From: Betaproteobacteria bacterium
GTDB lineage: Bacteria > Pseudomonadota > Gammaproteobacteria > Burkholderiales > SG8-41
NCBI GenBank assembly: GCA_025363575.1
Contig: JANYDM010000202.1
Coordinates: 1-40,903 of the forward strand
Length of the DNA: 40,903 bases
Direction: 5' to 3'
In this document: positions 1 to 8,599 of the stretch, in pieces
How positions within the stretch are numbered: position 1 is the first letter of the stretch
Layout of the letters: the number at the start of each line of letters is the position of its first letter
Notes under the pieces: generated by a model
Databases searched by the model: none
What the model was told of the DNA's origin: nothing
Seen by the model: only the letters and a program-made list of their open reading frames with translations
Made by a program: the position numbers and the translations under genes

Positions 1-112
1 GGGTGATTGGGTGATTGGGTGATTGGGTGATTGGGTGATTGGGTGATTGGGTGATTGGGTGATTGGGTGATTGGGTGATTGGGTGATTGAGTGATTGAGT
101 GATTGGGTGATC
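1..112. repeat. 8-bp tandem repeat, unit GGGTGATT, 14 copies
   Basis: Fourteen head-to-tail copies of an 8-base unit run from the first base. Copies 1-11 are perfect GGGTGATT, copies 12 and 13 read GAGTGATT, and copy 14 ends in C. G triplets every 8 bases with 5-base spacers fit the sequence pattern for G-quadruplexes on this strand. The array starts at base 1, so its true length is unknown. It lies 3' of the DUF3567 gene and has no coding potential I would defend. Confidence 0.97.
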
Positions 113-144
113 CAGACTCACCCCTAGACTCAATCACTCAATCA
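84..144. repeat. 17-bp perfect inverted repeat at the end of the tandem array
   Basis: Bases 84-100 (the degenerate GAGTGATT copies) are the exact reverse complement of 128-144, with 27 bases between them. The right arm is an inverted fragment of the same repeat. The result could be a hairpin or cruciform. There is no T-run beside it, so it does not look like a standard intrinsic terminator, although it lies downstream of the minus-strand gene ending at 185. Confidence 0.85.
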
Positions 145-184
145 TCGGACCACCCACCCGCCCGCAGCGCCATCGGCGCCGCAG

Positions 185-418
185 TCAGTGCATCGTCATG
201 GGAAAGTTGATGACGCCGCCGAAATCGGACAGAAACTCATCGACGTGGTCGGGCGACGGATCTTCGCCCAGCGCGCCCAGCATGGACTCGCGAAATTTGT
301 CGGCGACATCACCCTCGAAATACGTGCCGCGGCTCGACTGCTTGTCGACCACCTCGTACCCGTGTTGCCCCGGGTACTCGACTACGTAGTAGTTGTCGCT
401 GTTGTAAACGATGTTCAT
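185..418 (-). CDS. DUF3567 family protein
   Basis: A 77-residue protein starting MNIVYNSDNYYVVEYP. It matches the small betaproteobacterial DUF3567 family: an N-terminal Asn-Tyr-Val-Val-Glu strand, a central GYEVVDK motif, an FR helix and a C-terminal VDEFL...H end. The open frame extends 39 codons further upstream, but the family begins at this ATG at 418, so I use that start. No function is known for the family. It appears monocistronic; the EamA permease upstream on the same strand ends about 120 bases away. Its presence is one of the taxonomic clues in the window. Confidence 0.88.
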   Translation of the reverse strand: MNIVYNSDNYYVVEYPGQHGYEVVDKQSSRGTYFEGDVADKFRESMLGALGEDPSPDHVDEFLSDFGGVINFPMTMH

Positions 419-538
419 AAGTCCATTAACGGCCGAAATCCATTTTGGTTGAATCGTTGATGTGATGGATCTCACACTGCCTGCATCCGTTTGTCCGCTG
501 TAGCCCGTAATCGTTGATGGGGTTAGCAGCAGCAATTT

Positions 539-1435
539 TCAAGCCAACTTCGCCGCACGCCGGCGCGACAGCGCAATTCCGAGCAAAATCAGCGCCAAAC
601 CTGCGAATGCGGCGTCGTCTGGTTGTTCGCCCATGAGAAATATTCCCGATAACAGTGCAATTATGGGTGACAGATAGTTGACGATAGCCATGAACGTCGG
701 ACCGGCCGCAGCGATCAACCGGAAGTACAAGATGGTCGCCAGTGCCGTCGGGCCTACCCCCAGCCACAGAATGGCGGCCACCGCACCCGGACTCGGCATG
801 TCAGCGGGTGGAAAATCCAGGATTAGCGCGACCGGCGCCATCAGGACGCTGGCTACCAGAAGGACGGCCGTCGATGCGACGAGAAAATCGGCCGCAATCG
901 TGCGGCGCGCGAGTACGCTGTTGGCCGCATAACAAAGCGCGCCGCCCAGCACCGCGGCCTGCGCCATTATCCTGCCATGCGTGCCGCCCACGCCCGCGAG
1001 CGCGGCAGGCCCCATTAAAACGACGACACCCGCGAAGCCGACCGCGAACCCGGCCACGCGTGCGACATTCATGCGCTCGCCAGGGACTAAAAAATGCGCC
1101 AGCAGCATGGTTGCCAATGGCATGATGGAAATCAGGATGCCGGCGAGCGCGCTGTCTATATATTGCTGGCCCCAGGCGATCAGGTAAAAGGGCAGGCAGT
1201 TGCCGAGAATGGCGAGCGCGATAAACGGCAACCAGCGCGGTCCCGGCGGCGGCAGCGCGAGGCCGCGCGCGCGCATGACGACGTACAGAATCGCGGCGCC
1301 AGTGACCAGGCGCGCAGCGACCAGCGTCGCCGGCGCGATCGTTGCGACGCCGATCTTCATGAACATGTACGCCGAGCCCCACATTGCGACCAGCGCAAGC
1401 AACAGGCTCCAGTTACGGAATGCCATCGTGTTCAT
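539..1435 (-). CDS. DMT superfamily permease with two EamA domains
   Basis: About 298 residues forming roughly ten hydrophobic helices in two EamA repeats. The first begins near WSLLLALVAMWGSAYMFMK, and the second near residue 155 with a Tyr-Ala-Ala-Asn-Ser segment. The end is basic (RRRAAK), as is usual for this family. Members export or import amino acids, metabolites or drugs; the substrate cannot be read from sequence. The start is uncertain: GTG at 1441, ATG at 1435 and ATG at 1426 are all in frame and none has a good ribosome site. It is divergent from the histidine phosphatase at 1516 and shares an 80-base upstream region with it. Confidence 0.9.
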   Translation of the reverse strand: MNTMAFRNWSLLLALVAMWGSAYMFMKIGVATIAPATLVAARLVTGAAILYVVMRARGLALPPPGPRWLPFIALAILGNCLPFYLIAWGQQYIDSALAGILISIMPLATMLLAHFLVPGERMNVARVAGFAVGFAGVVVLMGPAALAGVGGTHGRIMAQAAVLGGALCYAANSVLARRTIAADFLVASTAVLLVASVLMAPVALILDFPPADMPSPGAVAAILWLGVGPTALATILYFRLIAAAGPTFMAIVNYLSPIIALLSGIFLMGEQPDDAAFAGLALILLGIALSRRRAAKLA

Positions 1436-1515
1436 GCGCACATGCGCGCCGGTATAAGGGACATCGCGTTATGGTCTCCGATTCTCAAATCAGCGGCAAT
1501 GAATACATTACAAAA

Positions 1516-2184
1516 ATGCGCGTCGTTTGCGCTTGCATATTCGCTTGTGTGGCTGCGCTGCCCTCCGCCGGCCTCGCACAAACGGTGCCCGACCCCGATG
1601 CCGCGCAGTTCCCGCCGCCCGCGCCGCGCAGTTCGGCCGCCGCACGCAAGCTCACGCCCGTGCAGACGATCGACGAATTGCGGCGCGGCGGCTACGTGAT
1701 TTACTTTCGCCATACGTCGACGGATTTTTCGCGGAACGACGCGCAATCGAGAAGCTTTGACGATTGCGCGCACCAGCGCAATCTGACCGCTGCGGGCCGC
1801 GCGCAAGCGCGCGCGATCGGCGCGGCAGGGCGCGAACTGAAGCTGCCGATAGATAAAGTGGTGGCGAGCCCCATGTGCCGCACGATGGAGACCGCGCGGC
1901 TGGCATTCGGTGCGGCCGAGCCGGTAGCCGAGATGCGCGGCGCCGCCGTGCCCGTTAACGACCCTGGCCGCTATGCGGCGCTAAAGAACGTGTTTGCGAC
2001 GCCGTATCCTCGCGGCGGCAACCTGGTCGTCGTCAGTCATGGCAATCCGTTTTATGGCGCCGCCGGCCCGCCCTATCTCGCCGAAGGCGAAGGCGCGGTG
2101 ATTCGCGGCCTGGGCGACGGCGACTTCGAAGTCATCGCGCGCATCCGCGTCGCCGACTGGCCGGCGCTTACCGCAGCGCGCTAG
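1516..2184 (+). CDS. Secreted histidine phosphatase family protein
   Basis: A 222-residue protein with a signal peptide (MRVVCACIFACVAALPSAGLAQ) and a histidine phosphatase/phosphoglycerate mutase-like fold. The phospho-acceptor His lies in YFRHTST, and the second catalytic His in VVVSHGNPF. This is the RH-T variant rather than the usual RHG/RHE. The protein should hydrolyse a phosphate ester in the periplasm; the substrate is unknown. An in-frame ATG at 1471 would add 15 residues ahead of the signal peptide and has AAGGG about 11 bases upstream. I prefer 1516 because the signal sequence then has a normal length. The 3' end faces the secreted protein at 2197. Confidence 0.82.
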   Translation: MRVVCACIFACVAALPSAGLAQTVPDPDAAQFPPPAPRSSAAARKLTPVQTIDELRRGGYVIYFRHTSTDFSRNDAQSRSFDDCAHQRNLTAAGRAQARAIGAAGRELKLPIDKVVASPMCRTMETARLAFGAAEPVAEMRGAAVPVNDPGRYAALKNVFATPYPRGGNLVVVSHGNPFYGAAGPPYLAEGEGAVIRGLGDGDFEVIARIRVADWPALTAAR

Positions 2185-2196
2185 GCGCCGTTGCGG

Positions 2197-2643
2197 TTAC
2201 TTCTGCGGAATCCCGATGTAACCGTTCTCCAGGCCATCCACGATTTCCGCGACCGGCTTCACGTAGGTCGGCGGCGTTTTGCCGGCGGCCTCCGCTTCCT
2301 TCCATTTCTGGTAGCCGAAATTGGCGCTCATGAGCTTGTCAGTCCGGCCGGCGAGCTTGACGACGCTCTTGTCGAGCGCGTCCTTGGTGAAGGGCAGCGG
2401 GCTCATCGATGAAAACGCGCGGCCCGACGGATGCTGGACGCGCACGTCCTGCAAGCCGATGAACACGACCTGCCCGAGCTTGCTCGTATTGTCGATGCGC
2501 AGAATCATCAGCGTCGATTTCGGTTCCTGCGGGCGCGTCTTGTAATTCCAGATCTGGCCGATTTCGTAAGTTTCTGCGCGGGCGGCGGCGGCAGCACCGA
2601 CCAGAAGGCAAAAAGTCAACAGGCGCAGGAGGGGTTTGAGCAT
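2197..2643 (-). CDS. Secreted protein of unknown function
   Basis: A 148-residue protein with a clear signal peptide (hydrophobic core LLRLLTFCLLVGAAAAARA, cleavage near residue 23). The mature part is a soluble alpha/beta domain with the motifs GQIWNYKTRP near its start, a strand-rich middle (VVFIGLQDVRV), and a helix with FGYQKWKEAE. There is a single ATG at 2643 and no close in-frame alternative. I do not recognise the family. It sits alone, tail-to-tail with the histidine phosphatase and divergent from the spermidine-synthase fusion. Confidence 0.78.
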   Translation of the reverse strand: MLKPLLRLLTFCLLVGAAAAARAETYEIGQIWNYKTRPQEPKSTLMILRIDNTSKLGQVVFIGLQDVRVQHPSGRAFSSMSPLPFTKDALDKSVVKLAGRTDKLMSANFGYQKWKEAEAAGKTPPTYVKPVAEIVDGLENGYIGIPQK

Positions 2644-2791
2644 CCGTTTATCCGGTCGGGTTTGCGCAGTTTTGTTGGAGATTCGCCCGCAGTCTGTGCA
2701 AACGTATGACGGGTGTCAAGGCGGGTCCGACGTACGGCGCAATTGCGCGGTTCACCGGCAGACGCGCCGCACGCCGCGGCCCGTGCACCGC

Positions 2792-2797
2792 TATAAT
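2792..2797 (+). promoter_or_regulatory. Candidate -10 box for the spermidine-synthase fusion gene
   Basis: A perfect TATAAT in the context CCGCTATAATG lies 33 bases upstream of the ATG at 2830. No good -35 box sits 16-18 bases ahead of it. The same CGCTATAAT context appears at the promoters near 37299 and 37405 in this window. Confidence 0.5.
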
Positions 2798-2829
2798 GTC
2801 GCCTCCCCCGTCCAACGATAATTCTATTC

Positions 2830-4827
2830 ATGCTGCTTTTCGCTTGTACCATTTTCACAAGCGCGTTCCTGCTGTTCCTCGTCCAACCCATCGTCGCCAA
2901 GCAAATTCTGCCGTGGTTCGGCGGCTCGGCCGCGGTATGGACCACGTGTCTGGTGTTCTTCCAGGTCGCGCTGCTGGCGGGCTACGCTTATTCCGACTTC
3001 ACGACGCGCAAATTGAAGCCGCGCACGCAGGCCATAGTGCACATTGTCCTGCTGCTCGCGAGCCTCGCCGTGCTGCCGATCATTCCGGACGCCGCGTGGA
3101 AGCCCGCCGGCGACGAAGACCCGGGCCTGCGTATCCTGGGCCTGCTGATCGCGACCATCGGCCTGCCGTATTTTCTGCTGGCGACGACCGGCCCTCTGGT
3201 GCAGGCCTGGTTCGCGCGCACTTTCCCGAGCAGCACGGTCTACCGCCTGTTCGCTCTGTCGAATCTCGCTTCGATGCTCGCGCTGATTTCGTATCCATTC
3301 GCACTGGAGCCCTGGGTGACGACCGCAGCGCAGGCGGGCTCCTGGTCCATTGGCTACGCGGTATTCGCCGCGCTGTGCGCTGGCAGCGCGCTCTACAGCC
3401 TGCGCGCGGCAGCGACTCCGGGAGCAGCCAAGCCCGCCGCCGGCAGCGACGATGCGCCGGCGCCCGGACGCTTCGATCTTTTCATGTGGCTCGCGCTGTC
3501 GGCCATGGGCTCGTGGATGCTGCTGGCGATCAGCAATCACATCACGCAGAACATCGCGTCGATCCCGTTCCTGTGGCTGGCGCCGCTCACGCTGTATCTG
3601 CTCACATTCATCCTGTGTTTCGAAAGCGATGGCTGGTACCAGCGCACCTGGCTGCTCGGCCCGACCGCAGTGCTGCTCGGCCTTTGCGCGTGGGGACTGC
3701 AGACCAGCGACATTACGCTCGACCTCAAGACGGCTCTGCCGCTATATCTCGCCGGCCTCTTCATGTTCTGCATGTTCTTTCACGGCGAACTCGCGAAAAT
3801 GCGCCCGGCGCCGCGCCACCTGACGCGCTTTTACCTGATGATTTCGCTTGGCGGCGCGCTCGGCGGCATGTTCGTCGGCCTCGTGGCACCGCGGATTTTC
3901 CCGACCTATTACGAGCTCGGGCTCGGCTTTGTGGTGGCGGCGATTCTTGCCACGCTGGCGCTGCGCAAGCTGCCGTTCTTCGTCTGGATATTGCCGCTCG
4001 CGCTGGCCGGCATCTGCGGCTCTTTCTGGAACAAGCAGGTGGAGCAGCTGCGCGAGGACACGCGCGTGATGACGCGCAATTTTTACGGCACGCTGCGCGT
4101 CAAGGACGTGGGCGACACGCGCCGGCTGATCCATGGCGTGATATTGCACGGCGAGCAGTCGCTGAAGCCCGAGCGCCGCCGCGAAGCCACCACGTACTAC
4201 GGCCCGGACAGCGGCGTCGGTCTCGCGATAAAGAATACCCAGCAGAAAAATCAACGTGTCGGCATCATCGGCCTCGGCAGCGGCACGCTGGCGGTCTATG
4301 GCAAGCCCGGCGACACCTATCACTTCTACGACATCAACCCGCAGGTCGTGACGATCGCCCGGTCCGAATTCACATATCTGTCGGACAGCCAGGCGACGCT
4401 GGAAATCAGTCTCGGCGACGCGCGCCTGAGCCTGGAGCGCGAAGCGCCGCACGAATTCGACGTGCTGGTGATCGATGCTTTCTCGAGCGACTCGATCCCG
4501 GTGCACCTCATCACGAAAGAAGCGATGGCCGTGTACCTGAAACACGTCAAGCCGGACGGCGCTATCGTCTTCCACGTCACCAACCGTTTTCTGAAGCTCG
4601 CGCCGGTGGTCAAGAAAATCGCCGACGATCTCGGCTTGCACACGGCGCTGATCGTCGATGAAGCAGATGAGTCCGTGTTCTCCAAGACCGACTGGGCCAT
4701 CGTCACGCGCAACAGGGCGCTGGTCGACAGCGAGGCGATTGCATCGAAAACGACGGCGATCGATGTCATACCGGGCCTGCGCGTGTGGACCGACGACTTC
4801 AACAACCTGTTCCAGATTCTGAAGTAG
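2830..4827 (+). CDS. Fused multi-spanning membrane / spermidine synthase-like protein
   Basis: A 665-residue protein in two parts. Residues 1 to about 400 form some ten or more hydrophobic helices, beginning MLLFACTIFTSAFLLFLVQP with the typical LVQPIVAKQILPWFGG motif. The C-terminal 250 residues are a Rossmann-fold aminopropyltransferase-like domain, with the glycine-rich loop GIIGLGSGTLAVY, an acidic YDINPQVV and the DVLVIDAFSSDSIPVHL stretch. This matches proteins annotated as fused MFS/spermidine synthase. Whether they make polyamines is not established; the domain may act on another substrate at the membrane. It has its own probable promoter and lies 46 bases ahead of the DegQ-like gene. 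Confidence 0.9.
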   Translation: MLLFACTIFTSAFLLFLVQPIVAKQILPWFGGSAAVWTTCLVFFQVALLAGYAYSDFTTRKLKPRTQAIVHIVLLLASLAVLPIIPDAAWKPAGDEDPGLRILGLLIATIGLPYFLLATTGPLVQAWFARTFPSSTVYRLFALSNLASMLALISYPFALEPWVTTAAQAGSWSIGYAVFAALCAGSALYSLRAAATPGAAKPAAGSDDAPAPGRFDLFMWLALSAMGSWMLLAISNHITQNIASIPFLWLAPLTLYLLTFILCFESDGWYQRTWLLGPTAVLLGLCAWGLQTSDITLDLKTALPLYLAGLFMFCMFFHGELAKMRPAPRHLTRFYLMISLGGALGGMFVGLVAPRIFPTYYELGLGFVVAAILATLALRKLPFFVWILPLALAGICGSFWNKQVEQLREDTRVMTRNFYGTLRVKDVGDTRRLIHGVILHGEQSLKPERRREATTYYGPDSGVGLAIKNTQQKNQRVGIIGLGSGTLAVYGKPGDTYHFYDINPQVVTIARSEFTYLSDSQATLEISLGDARLSLEREAPHEFDVLVIDAFSSDSIPVHLITKEAMAVYLKHVKPDGAIVFHVTNRFLKLAPVVKKIADDLGLHTALIVDEADESVFSKTDWAIVTRNRALVDSEAIASKTTAIDVIPGLRVWTDDFNNLFQILK

Positions 4828-4873
4828 CGCCGCGTCGGTTAAACTAAGCCCTCTTTCACGGGGGATCCGGGTA

Positions 4874-6247
4874 ATGTCGATTCAGGCCATGATGCGCCGC
4901 TGTCTGCCGGCCATGTTCGTCGCGCTAGGCTGCGCGAACGCGGGCGCAGCGACGCAGCCCCTGCCGGATATCCTGCGTCAGGCGATGCCGACGCTGGCGC
5001 CGCTGATCAGCCAGGTCACGCCGGCGGTGGTCAACATTTCCGTGCAGTCGCGCACGGCGCAGGACAACAACCCGCTGCTGCGCGACCCGCTCTTCCGGCG
5101 TTTTTTCAATATCCCCGAGCGCCCGAACCGCGAAGTGGCGGCCGGCTCCGGCGTCATCATCGACGCGCAGCAAGGCATAGTGCTCACGAATCATCACGTC
5201 ATCAAGGATGCCGTGCAGGTGCGCGTCACGCTGAAAGACCGGCGACAGTTCGCGGCCAAGCTCATCGGCGCCGACCCGGCCACCGACATCGCAGTCCTCA
5301 AAATCGAGGCGGCTAATCTCACCGCGCTCAAACTCGGCGACTCCGACCAGCTGGCGGTCGGCGATTTCGTCGTCGCGATCGGCAATCCATTCGGCATCGG
5401 GCAAACCGTGACGTCGGGGATCGTCAGCGCGCTCGGCCGCACCGGGCTCAACGTCGAAGGCTACGAGGATTTCATTCAGACCGACGCATCGATCAATCCG
5501 GGCAATTCAGGCGGTGCGCTGATCAATCTGCGCGGCGAGCTGGTCGGCATCAACAGCGCAATCATCGGGCCGTCCGGCGGCAACGTCGGCATCGGTTTCG
5601 CGGTGCCGGTCAATATGGCGCACGCCGTCGTCAATCAGATTGTGCGCTTCGGCGAAGTGCGGCGCGGCCGCTTCGGCATCGACATCGAAGACCTGACGCC
5701 CGACTCCGCCGTCACGTTGAAGACGCCGACTGCCGAAGGCGCAATCGTCAGCAACGTGCAGGCCGATTCGCCGGCGGGCAAGGCGGGCCTGCGCCGCGGC
5801 GACGTCGTGCTCGGCTTCAATGGCCGCGCCATAAGGAGCGGGCCCGATCTGCGCAACCGGCTCGCGCTGACGCCGATCGACGAGGAAATCGAGCTCACGT
5901 TCTGGCGCGACGGCCGGCGGCAGAACATCAAGGCGCGCATCGCAGCTCCGGAGGCGCAGGCCGCGGTCGAAGGCGAAGCAGTGACGCAGCTCGCCGGCCT
6001 CAAGATCGCGAACCTCGACCGCGCCAATCCGCAGTTCGGACGCATCGAAGGCGTGCTGGTGGTCGCGATAGAAAATGGCAGCGCCGCGGCCGGCTTGGGA
6101 TTGCGCCCGGGTGACGTGATCGCCGCGATCAACCGTCAGCGCGTGCGCAACACCAACGAATTTCTGGCCGCTCTGCGCGGCGTCGAGCGCGGCTTCACGA
6201 TGACGGTAGTGCGCGGCGACTTCGTGCTGACTTTCACTTTGCGCTAG
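4874..6247 (+). CDS. degQ: DegQ/DegP-like periplasmic serine endoprotease
   Basis: A 457-residue protein with a signal peptide ending near AGAA. The trypsin-like domain carries the triad His108 (TNHHVI), Asp138 (ATDIAVLK) and Ser212 (NPGNSGGAL). Two PDZ domains follow, at roughly residues 265-355 and 370-455. The protease degrades or chaperones misfolded envelope proteins. Its length matches DegQ (about 455) and it lacks a long Q-linker, so I use degQ rather than degP. GGGGGATCCGGG upstream offers a ribosome site. The gene is 46 bases downstream of the spermidine-synthase fusion and could be co-transcribed with it. Confidence 0.93.
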   Translation: MSIQAMMRRCLPAMFVALGCANAGAATQPLPDILRQAMPTLAPLISQVTPAVVNISVQSRTAQDNNPLLRDPLFRRFFNIPERPNREVAAGSGVIIDAQQGIVLTNHHVIKDAVQVRVTLKDRRQFAAKLIGADPATDIAVLKIEAANLTALKLGDSDQLAVGDFVVAIGNPFGIGQTVTSGIVSALGRTGLNVEGYEDFIQTDASINPGNSGGALINLRGELVGINSAIIGPSGGNVGIGFAVPVNMAHAVVNQIVRFGEVRRGRFGIDIEDLTPDSAVTLKTPTAEGAIVSNVQADSPAGKAGLRRGDVVLGFNGRAIRSGPDLRNRLALTPIDEEIELTFWRDGRRQNIKARIAAPEAQAAVEGEAVTQLAGLKIANLDRANPQFGRIEGVLVVAIENGSAAAGLGLRPGDVIAAINRQRVRNTNEFLAALRGVERGFTMTVVRGDFVLTFTLR

Positions 6248-6304
6248 CGGCCTCAACGCGCCGGAGCAGTTATCAAACGCAACACTACTCGAGAGAGGCA
6301 TTCC

Positions 6305-7087
6305 ATGGAAACCACCGTCAACGGGCTCAAAATAAACTACGAAATCGCGGGCGTCGGCCCCTGGCTCACGCTGTCGCACTCGCTCGCGTGCGACCTGCAC
6401 ATGTGGGACGAGCAGATGGAAGCGCTGACGAAAAGCTACAAAGTGCTGCGCTACGATACGCGCGGCCACGGCAAAAGCGCGGCGCCCGCCGGCGCCTACA
6501 CGCTCGAGCAGCTCGCCGGCGATGCCCATGGTTTATTGAATGCGCTCGGCATCCAGCGCACGCACTGGGCCGGCCTGTCGATGGGCGGCATGATAGGCCA
6601 GACATTCGCCCTCAAGTATCCGGGCGTGTTCCAGAGCATGGTGCTCGCCGACACTACGAGCCGCTATCCGGCCGAAGCCGCGCCGGTGTGGGCCGACCGC
6701 ATCAAAACCGCGCAGGCCAAGGGCATGGACGCGATAGTAGACGGCACGCTCGCGCGCTGGTTTACCGCGCCCTACCTCGCAACCAATCCACCGGGCGTCG
6801 CGCGCGTGCGCGCTTCCATCCTCGCCACGCCGGTCGCGGGCTTCGCCGGCTGCTGCCACGCGATCCCGCAGATCAATCTCACGCACCGGCTGAAGGAAAT
6901 CGCGAGCCCGACGCTGGTCATCGTCGGCGAGCAGGACCCGGGAACGCCGGTGGCCATGGCGCGCGAAATACACGAAGCGAAACCCGGCTCCGAGCTCGTG
7001 ATCATTCCGTCGGCGGCGCACCTGTCGAACATTGAACAGGCGCAGCCGTTCACCAATGCGCTGCTCGGGTTTCTGCAGAAGCACTGA
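6305..7087 (+). CDS. Alpha/beta hydrolase, 3-oxoadipate enol-lactonase-like
   Basis: A 260-residue alpha/beta hydrolase with the full triad: Ser92 in the elbow GLSMGG, Asp211 (GEQDPGTP) and His239 (SAAHLSN). HSLACD near residue 25 provides the oxyanion region. The pattern, including RYDTRGHGKS, is that of PcaD-type 3-oxoadipate enol-lactonases. No other beta-ketoadipate genes are nearby, so the true substrate may differ. GAGAGAGGCATTCC just upstream gives a good ribosome site. It is the last gene of the plus-strand block starting at 2830. Confidence 0.85.
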   Translation: METTVNGLKINYEIAGVGPWLTLSHSLACDLHMWDEQMEALTKSYKVLRYDTRGHGKSAAPAGAYTLEQLAGDAHGLLNALGIQRTHWAGLSMGGMIGQTFALKYPGVFQSMVLADTTSRYPAEAAPVWADRIKTAQAKGMDAIVDGTLARWFTAPYLATNPPGVARVRASILATPVAGFAGCCHAIPQINLTHRLKEIASPTLVIVGEQDPGTPVAMAREIHEAKPGSELVIIPSAAHLSNIEQAQPFTNALLGFLQKH

Positions 7088-7090
7088 ATA

Positions 7091-7121
7091 AAAAAGCCGT
7101 CCCGCAAAAACGGGACGGCTT
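7091..7121 (-). terminator. Intrinsic terminator for the THX gene
   Basis: A perfect 11-bp stem pairs 7094-7104 with 7111-7121 around a 6-base loop. Read on the minus strand it is followed by a run of T, the classic Rho-independent form, 35 bases after the THX stop. On the plus strand the hairpin follows the hydrolase stop but has no T-run, so it would stop plus-strand transcripts only weakly. Confidence 0.85.
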
Positions 7122-7155
7122 CATTCAACGGCTGCCGGCGGCGAGGCCGGCGTTA

Positions 7156-7275
7156 TCAGCTTTTTCTGCCGGCCGGCTTGGCCGGCGCTTTCTTCTTCGG
7201 CTGATGCGGGCGCGTATTGCCGTAAGAGCCTTTGAAGGTCTTGCCTTTGCCTGTGCGCTTATCGCCTTTTCCCAT
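7156..7275 (-). CDS. 30S ribosomal protein THX (bTHX)
   Basis: A very small, highly basic protein of 39 residues: MGKGDKRTGKGKTFKG, then SYGNTRP and a Lys/Pro/Ala tail. MGKGD and the GSYGNTRP motif are the signature of the small-subunit protein THX, which binds 16S rRNA in the head of the 30S subunit. The open frame extends upstream, but the family begins at this ATG, and AAAGAG lies just before it. It has its own promoter (7319-7347) and terminator (7091-7121), so it is a single-gene unit between two unrelated transcription blocks. Confidence 0.9.
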   Translation of the reverse strand: MGKGDKRTGKGKTFKGSYGNTRPHQPKKKAPAKPAGRKS

Positions 7276-7318
7276 GGTGTCTCTTTCCCGATTGTTTTTT
7301 GGAGGAATCCCAGCGCGC

Positions 7319-7347
7319 ACGATAGACACATTGCGCGCCGTGGTCAA
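7319..7347 (-). promoter_or_regulatory. Candidate sigma-70 promoter for the THX gene
   Basis: On the minus strand TTGACC (7347-7342) is followed after exactly 17 bases by TATCGT (7324-7319), which is 44 bases upstream of the THX ATG. The -35 box matches the consensus at five of six positions and the -10 box at four of six. Confidence 0.6.
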
Positions 7348-7359
7348 CGGCTGCGTCGG

Positions 7360-8541
7360 CTATTTACGCGGCGCCGCGCGGTTGTTGATGATTGCGCCGG
7401 CGAACAGCACCGCCGCATTCGAGATAAAAACGGCGGCGAAACCGAGTGCCGAGCCGATGCCGCCGAAGACCAGCGGTATTGTCACGTGCGCGAGATTGTT
7501 GACGGTGACACGTATGCCGGCGGCCTCGCTGGTGCGTCCGGCGGGGGCGAGGTTGTAGATGAGGTTCATCGACAGGGGCTGGCCGGTGCCCAGGCCCAGG
7601 CCGAGCAGAAACGAAATCGCGGCCAATGCCCAAGCGTTGCGGAAAAACGGAAACAGGAAATAGGCGACGCTCGCGACCAGTATCGCCACGGTCAATATGC
7701 GGATCTCGTCGTGCTCCTTCATCATGCGCGGCAGAAAGATGCGGATCACCAGCGTCGCCGCCGAGAATGTCGCCAGTATCATGCCGATCGCCGAGGCCGA
7801 CAGGCCCGCGCTATGCGCGTAGACCGGCATGTAGAAGTTGTATAAGTCCCAGGCGCCCGACATGAAGCCGCTGGCGATGAATATGCGGCGCAGCGAAGGT
7901 ATGCGCAGCAGGTCGAGCACGCTTCGCCCCGGCTCTTTGCCCGCATCGGCTGCCGGCCGCGGTATCAGGTCGGCGCGCCAGGTCTGCGCGAGCAGCGAGG
8001 CCAGCAGCGCCAGCGACAGCACCACCAGCGCGTTGCGAAAGCCCAGATAGTCGATCGAAAAGCCCGCCACCATGGGCCCGAGAAAACTCGCGATCGAAAA
8101 GCCGACGCTCAGCAGGCTGTAATTGCGGCCGCGGTCTTGCGAATTGCCCACGGCGCCGGTGACGCCCTGCACGGCAACGAAAAAAAACATGAACGACGAG
8201 CCAAGCAGCAGCGCCGTGACATACAGGGTCGCCAGACCCGGCAGCACGACCGGCAGCGCCAGTCCCAGCAACAAGCCGGCGGTCCCCGCGAGCATCGGCA
8301 GTCGCGCGCCCACGCGGTCGATGAGCTTGCCCGCGAAGATCGCGAACAGCAGCGGGCACAGCGCGTAAAACGAGACCAGCACGCCGATCGCGAACGGATT
8401 GGCGCCAAGGTCGATTGCATAGAGCGAGAACACGACGCGGCTGCCGGTAAAGGCCGCGTGATTGAGTATGCACAACAGGACGATCAGGTGGATGGCCATC
8501 GACGGCGCGTGCCCGTTTTTTTGCGCCGTGCGCTGCGGCAT
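7360..8541 (-). CDS. MFS transporter
   Basis: A 393-residue membrane protein with twelve predicted helices. It has an MFS-type loop 2-3 motif (GKLIDRVGARLP) and a second-half equivalent near RIFLPRMMKEHDE. It belongs to the drug/sugar/organic-acid type MFS permeases; the substrate is not evident. The start is the ATG at 8541; an in-frame ATG at 8499 is an alternative. It is the last gene of the minus-strand cluster that includes an amidase and a solute receptor, 58 bases after the receptor gene, so it may import the amide or export its product. Confidence 0.88.
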   Translation of the reverse strand: MPQRTAQKNGHAPSMAIHLIVLLCILNHAAFTGSRVVFSLYAIDLGANPFAIGVLVSFYALCPLLFAIFAGKLIDRVGARLPMLAGTAGLLLGLALPVVLPGLATLYVTALLLGSSFMFFFVAVQGVTGAVGNSQDRGRNYSLLSVGFSIASFLGPMVAGFSIDYLGFRNALVVLSLALLASLLAQTWRADLIPRPAADAGKEPGRSVLDLLRIPSLRRIFIASGFMSGAWDLYNFYMPVYAHSAGLSASAIGMILATFSAATLVIRIFLPRMMKEHDEIRILTVAILVASVAYFLFPFFRNAWALAAISFLLGLGLGTGQPLSMNLIYNLAPAGRTSEAAGIRVTVNNLAHVTIPLVFGGIGSALGFAAVFISNAAVLFAGAIINNRAAPRK

Positions 8542-8599
8542 TCGGCCAGGCCGCTATTTTAATTCCTTTCGCCCGGGCGGGCGTGAGCGGGCCGCCGCG

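Noticed and set aside
1..112. CRISPR array
   Set aside because: The units are 8 bases with no unique spacers and no cas genes nearby.
2706..4661. 651-codon plus-strand open frame overlapping the spermidine-synthase fusion
   Set aside because: Same strand, another frame; Arg/Ala-rich with no recognisable motifs, whereas the 2830-4827 frame has clear ones.
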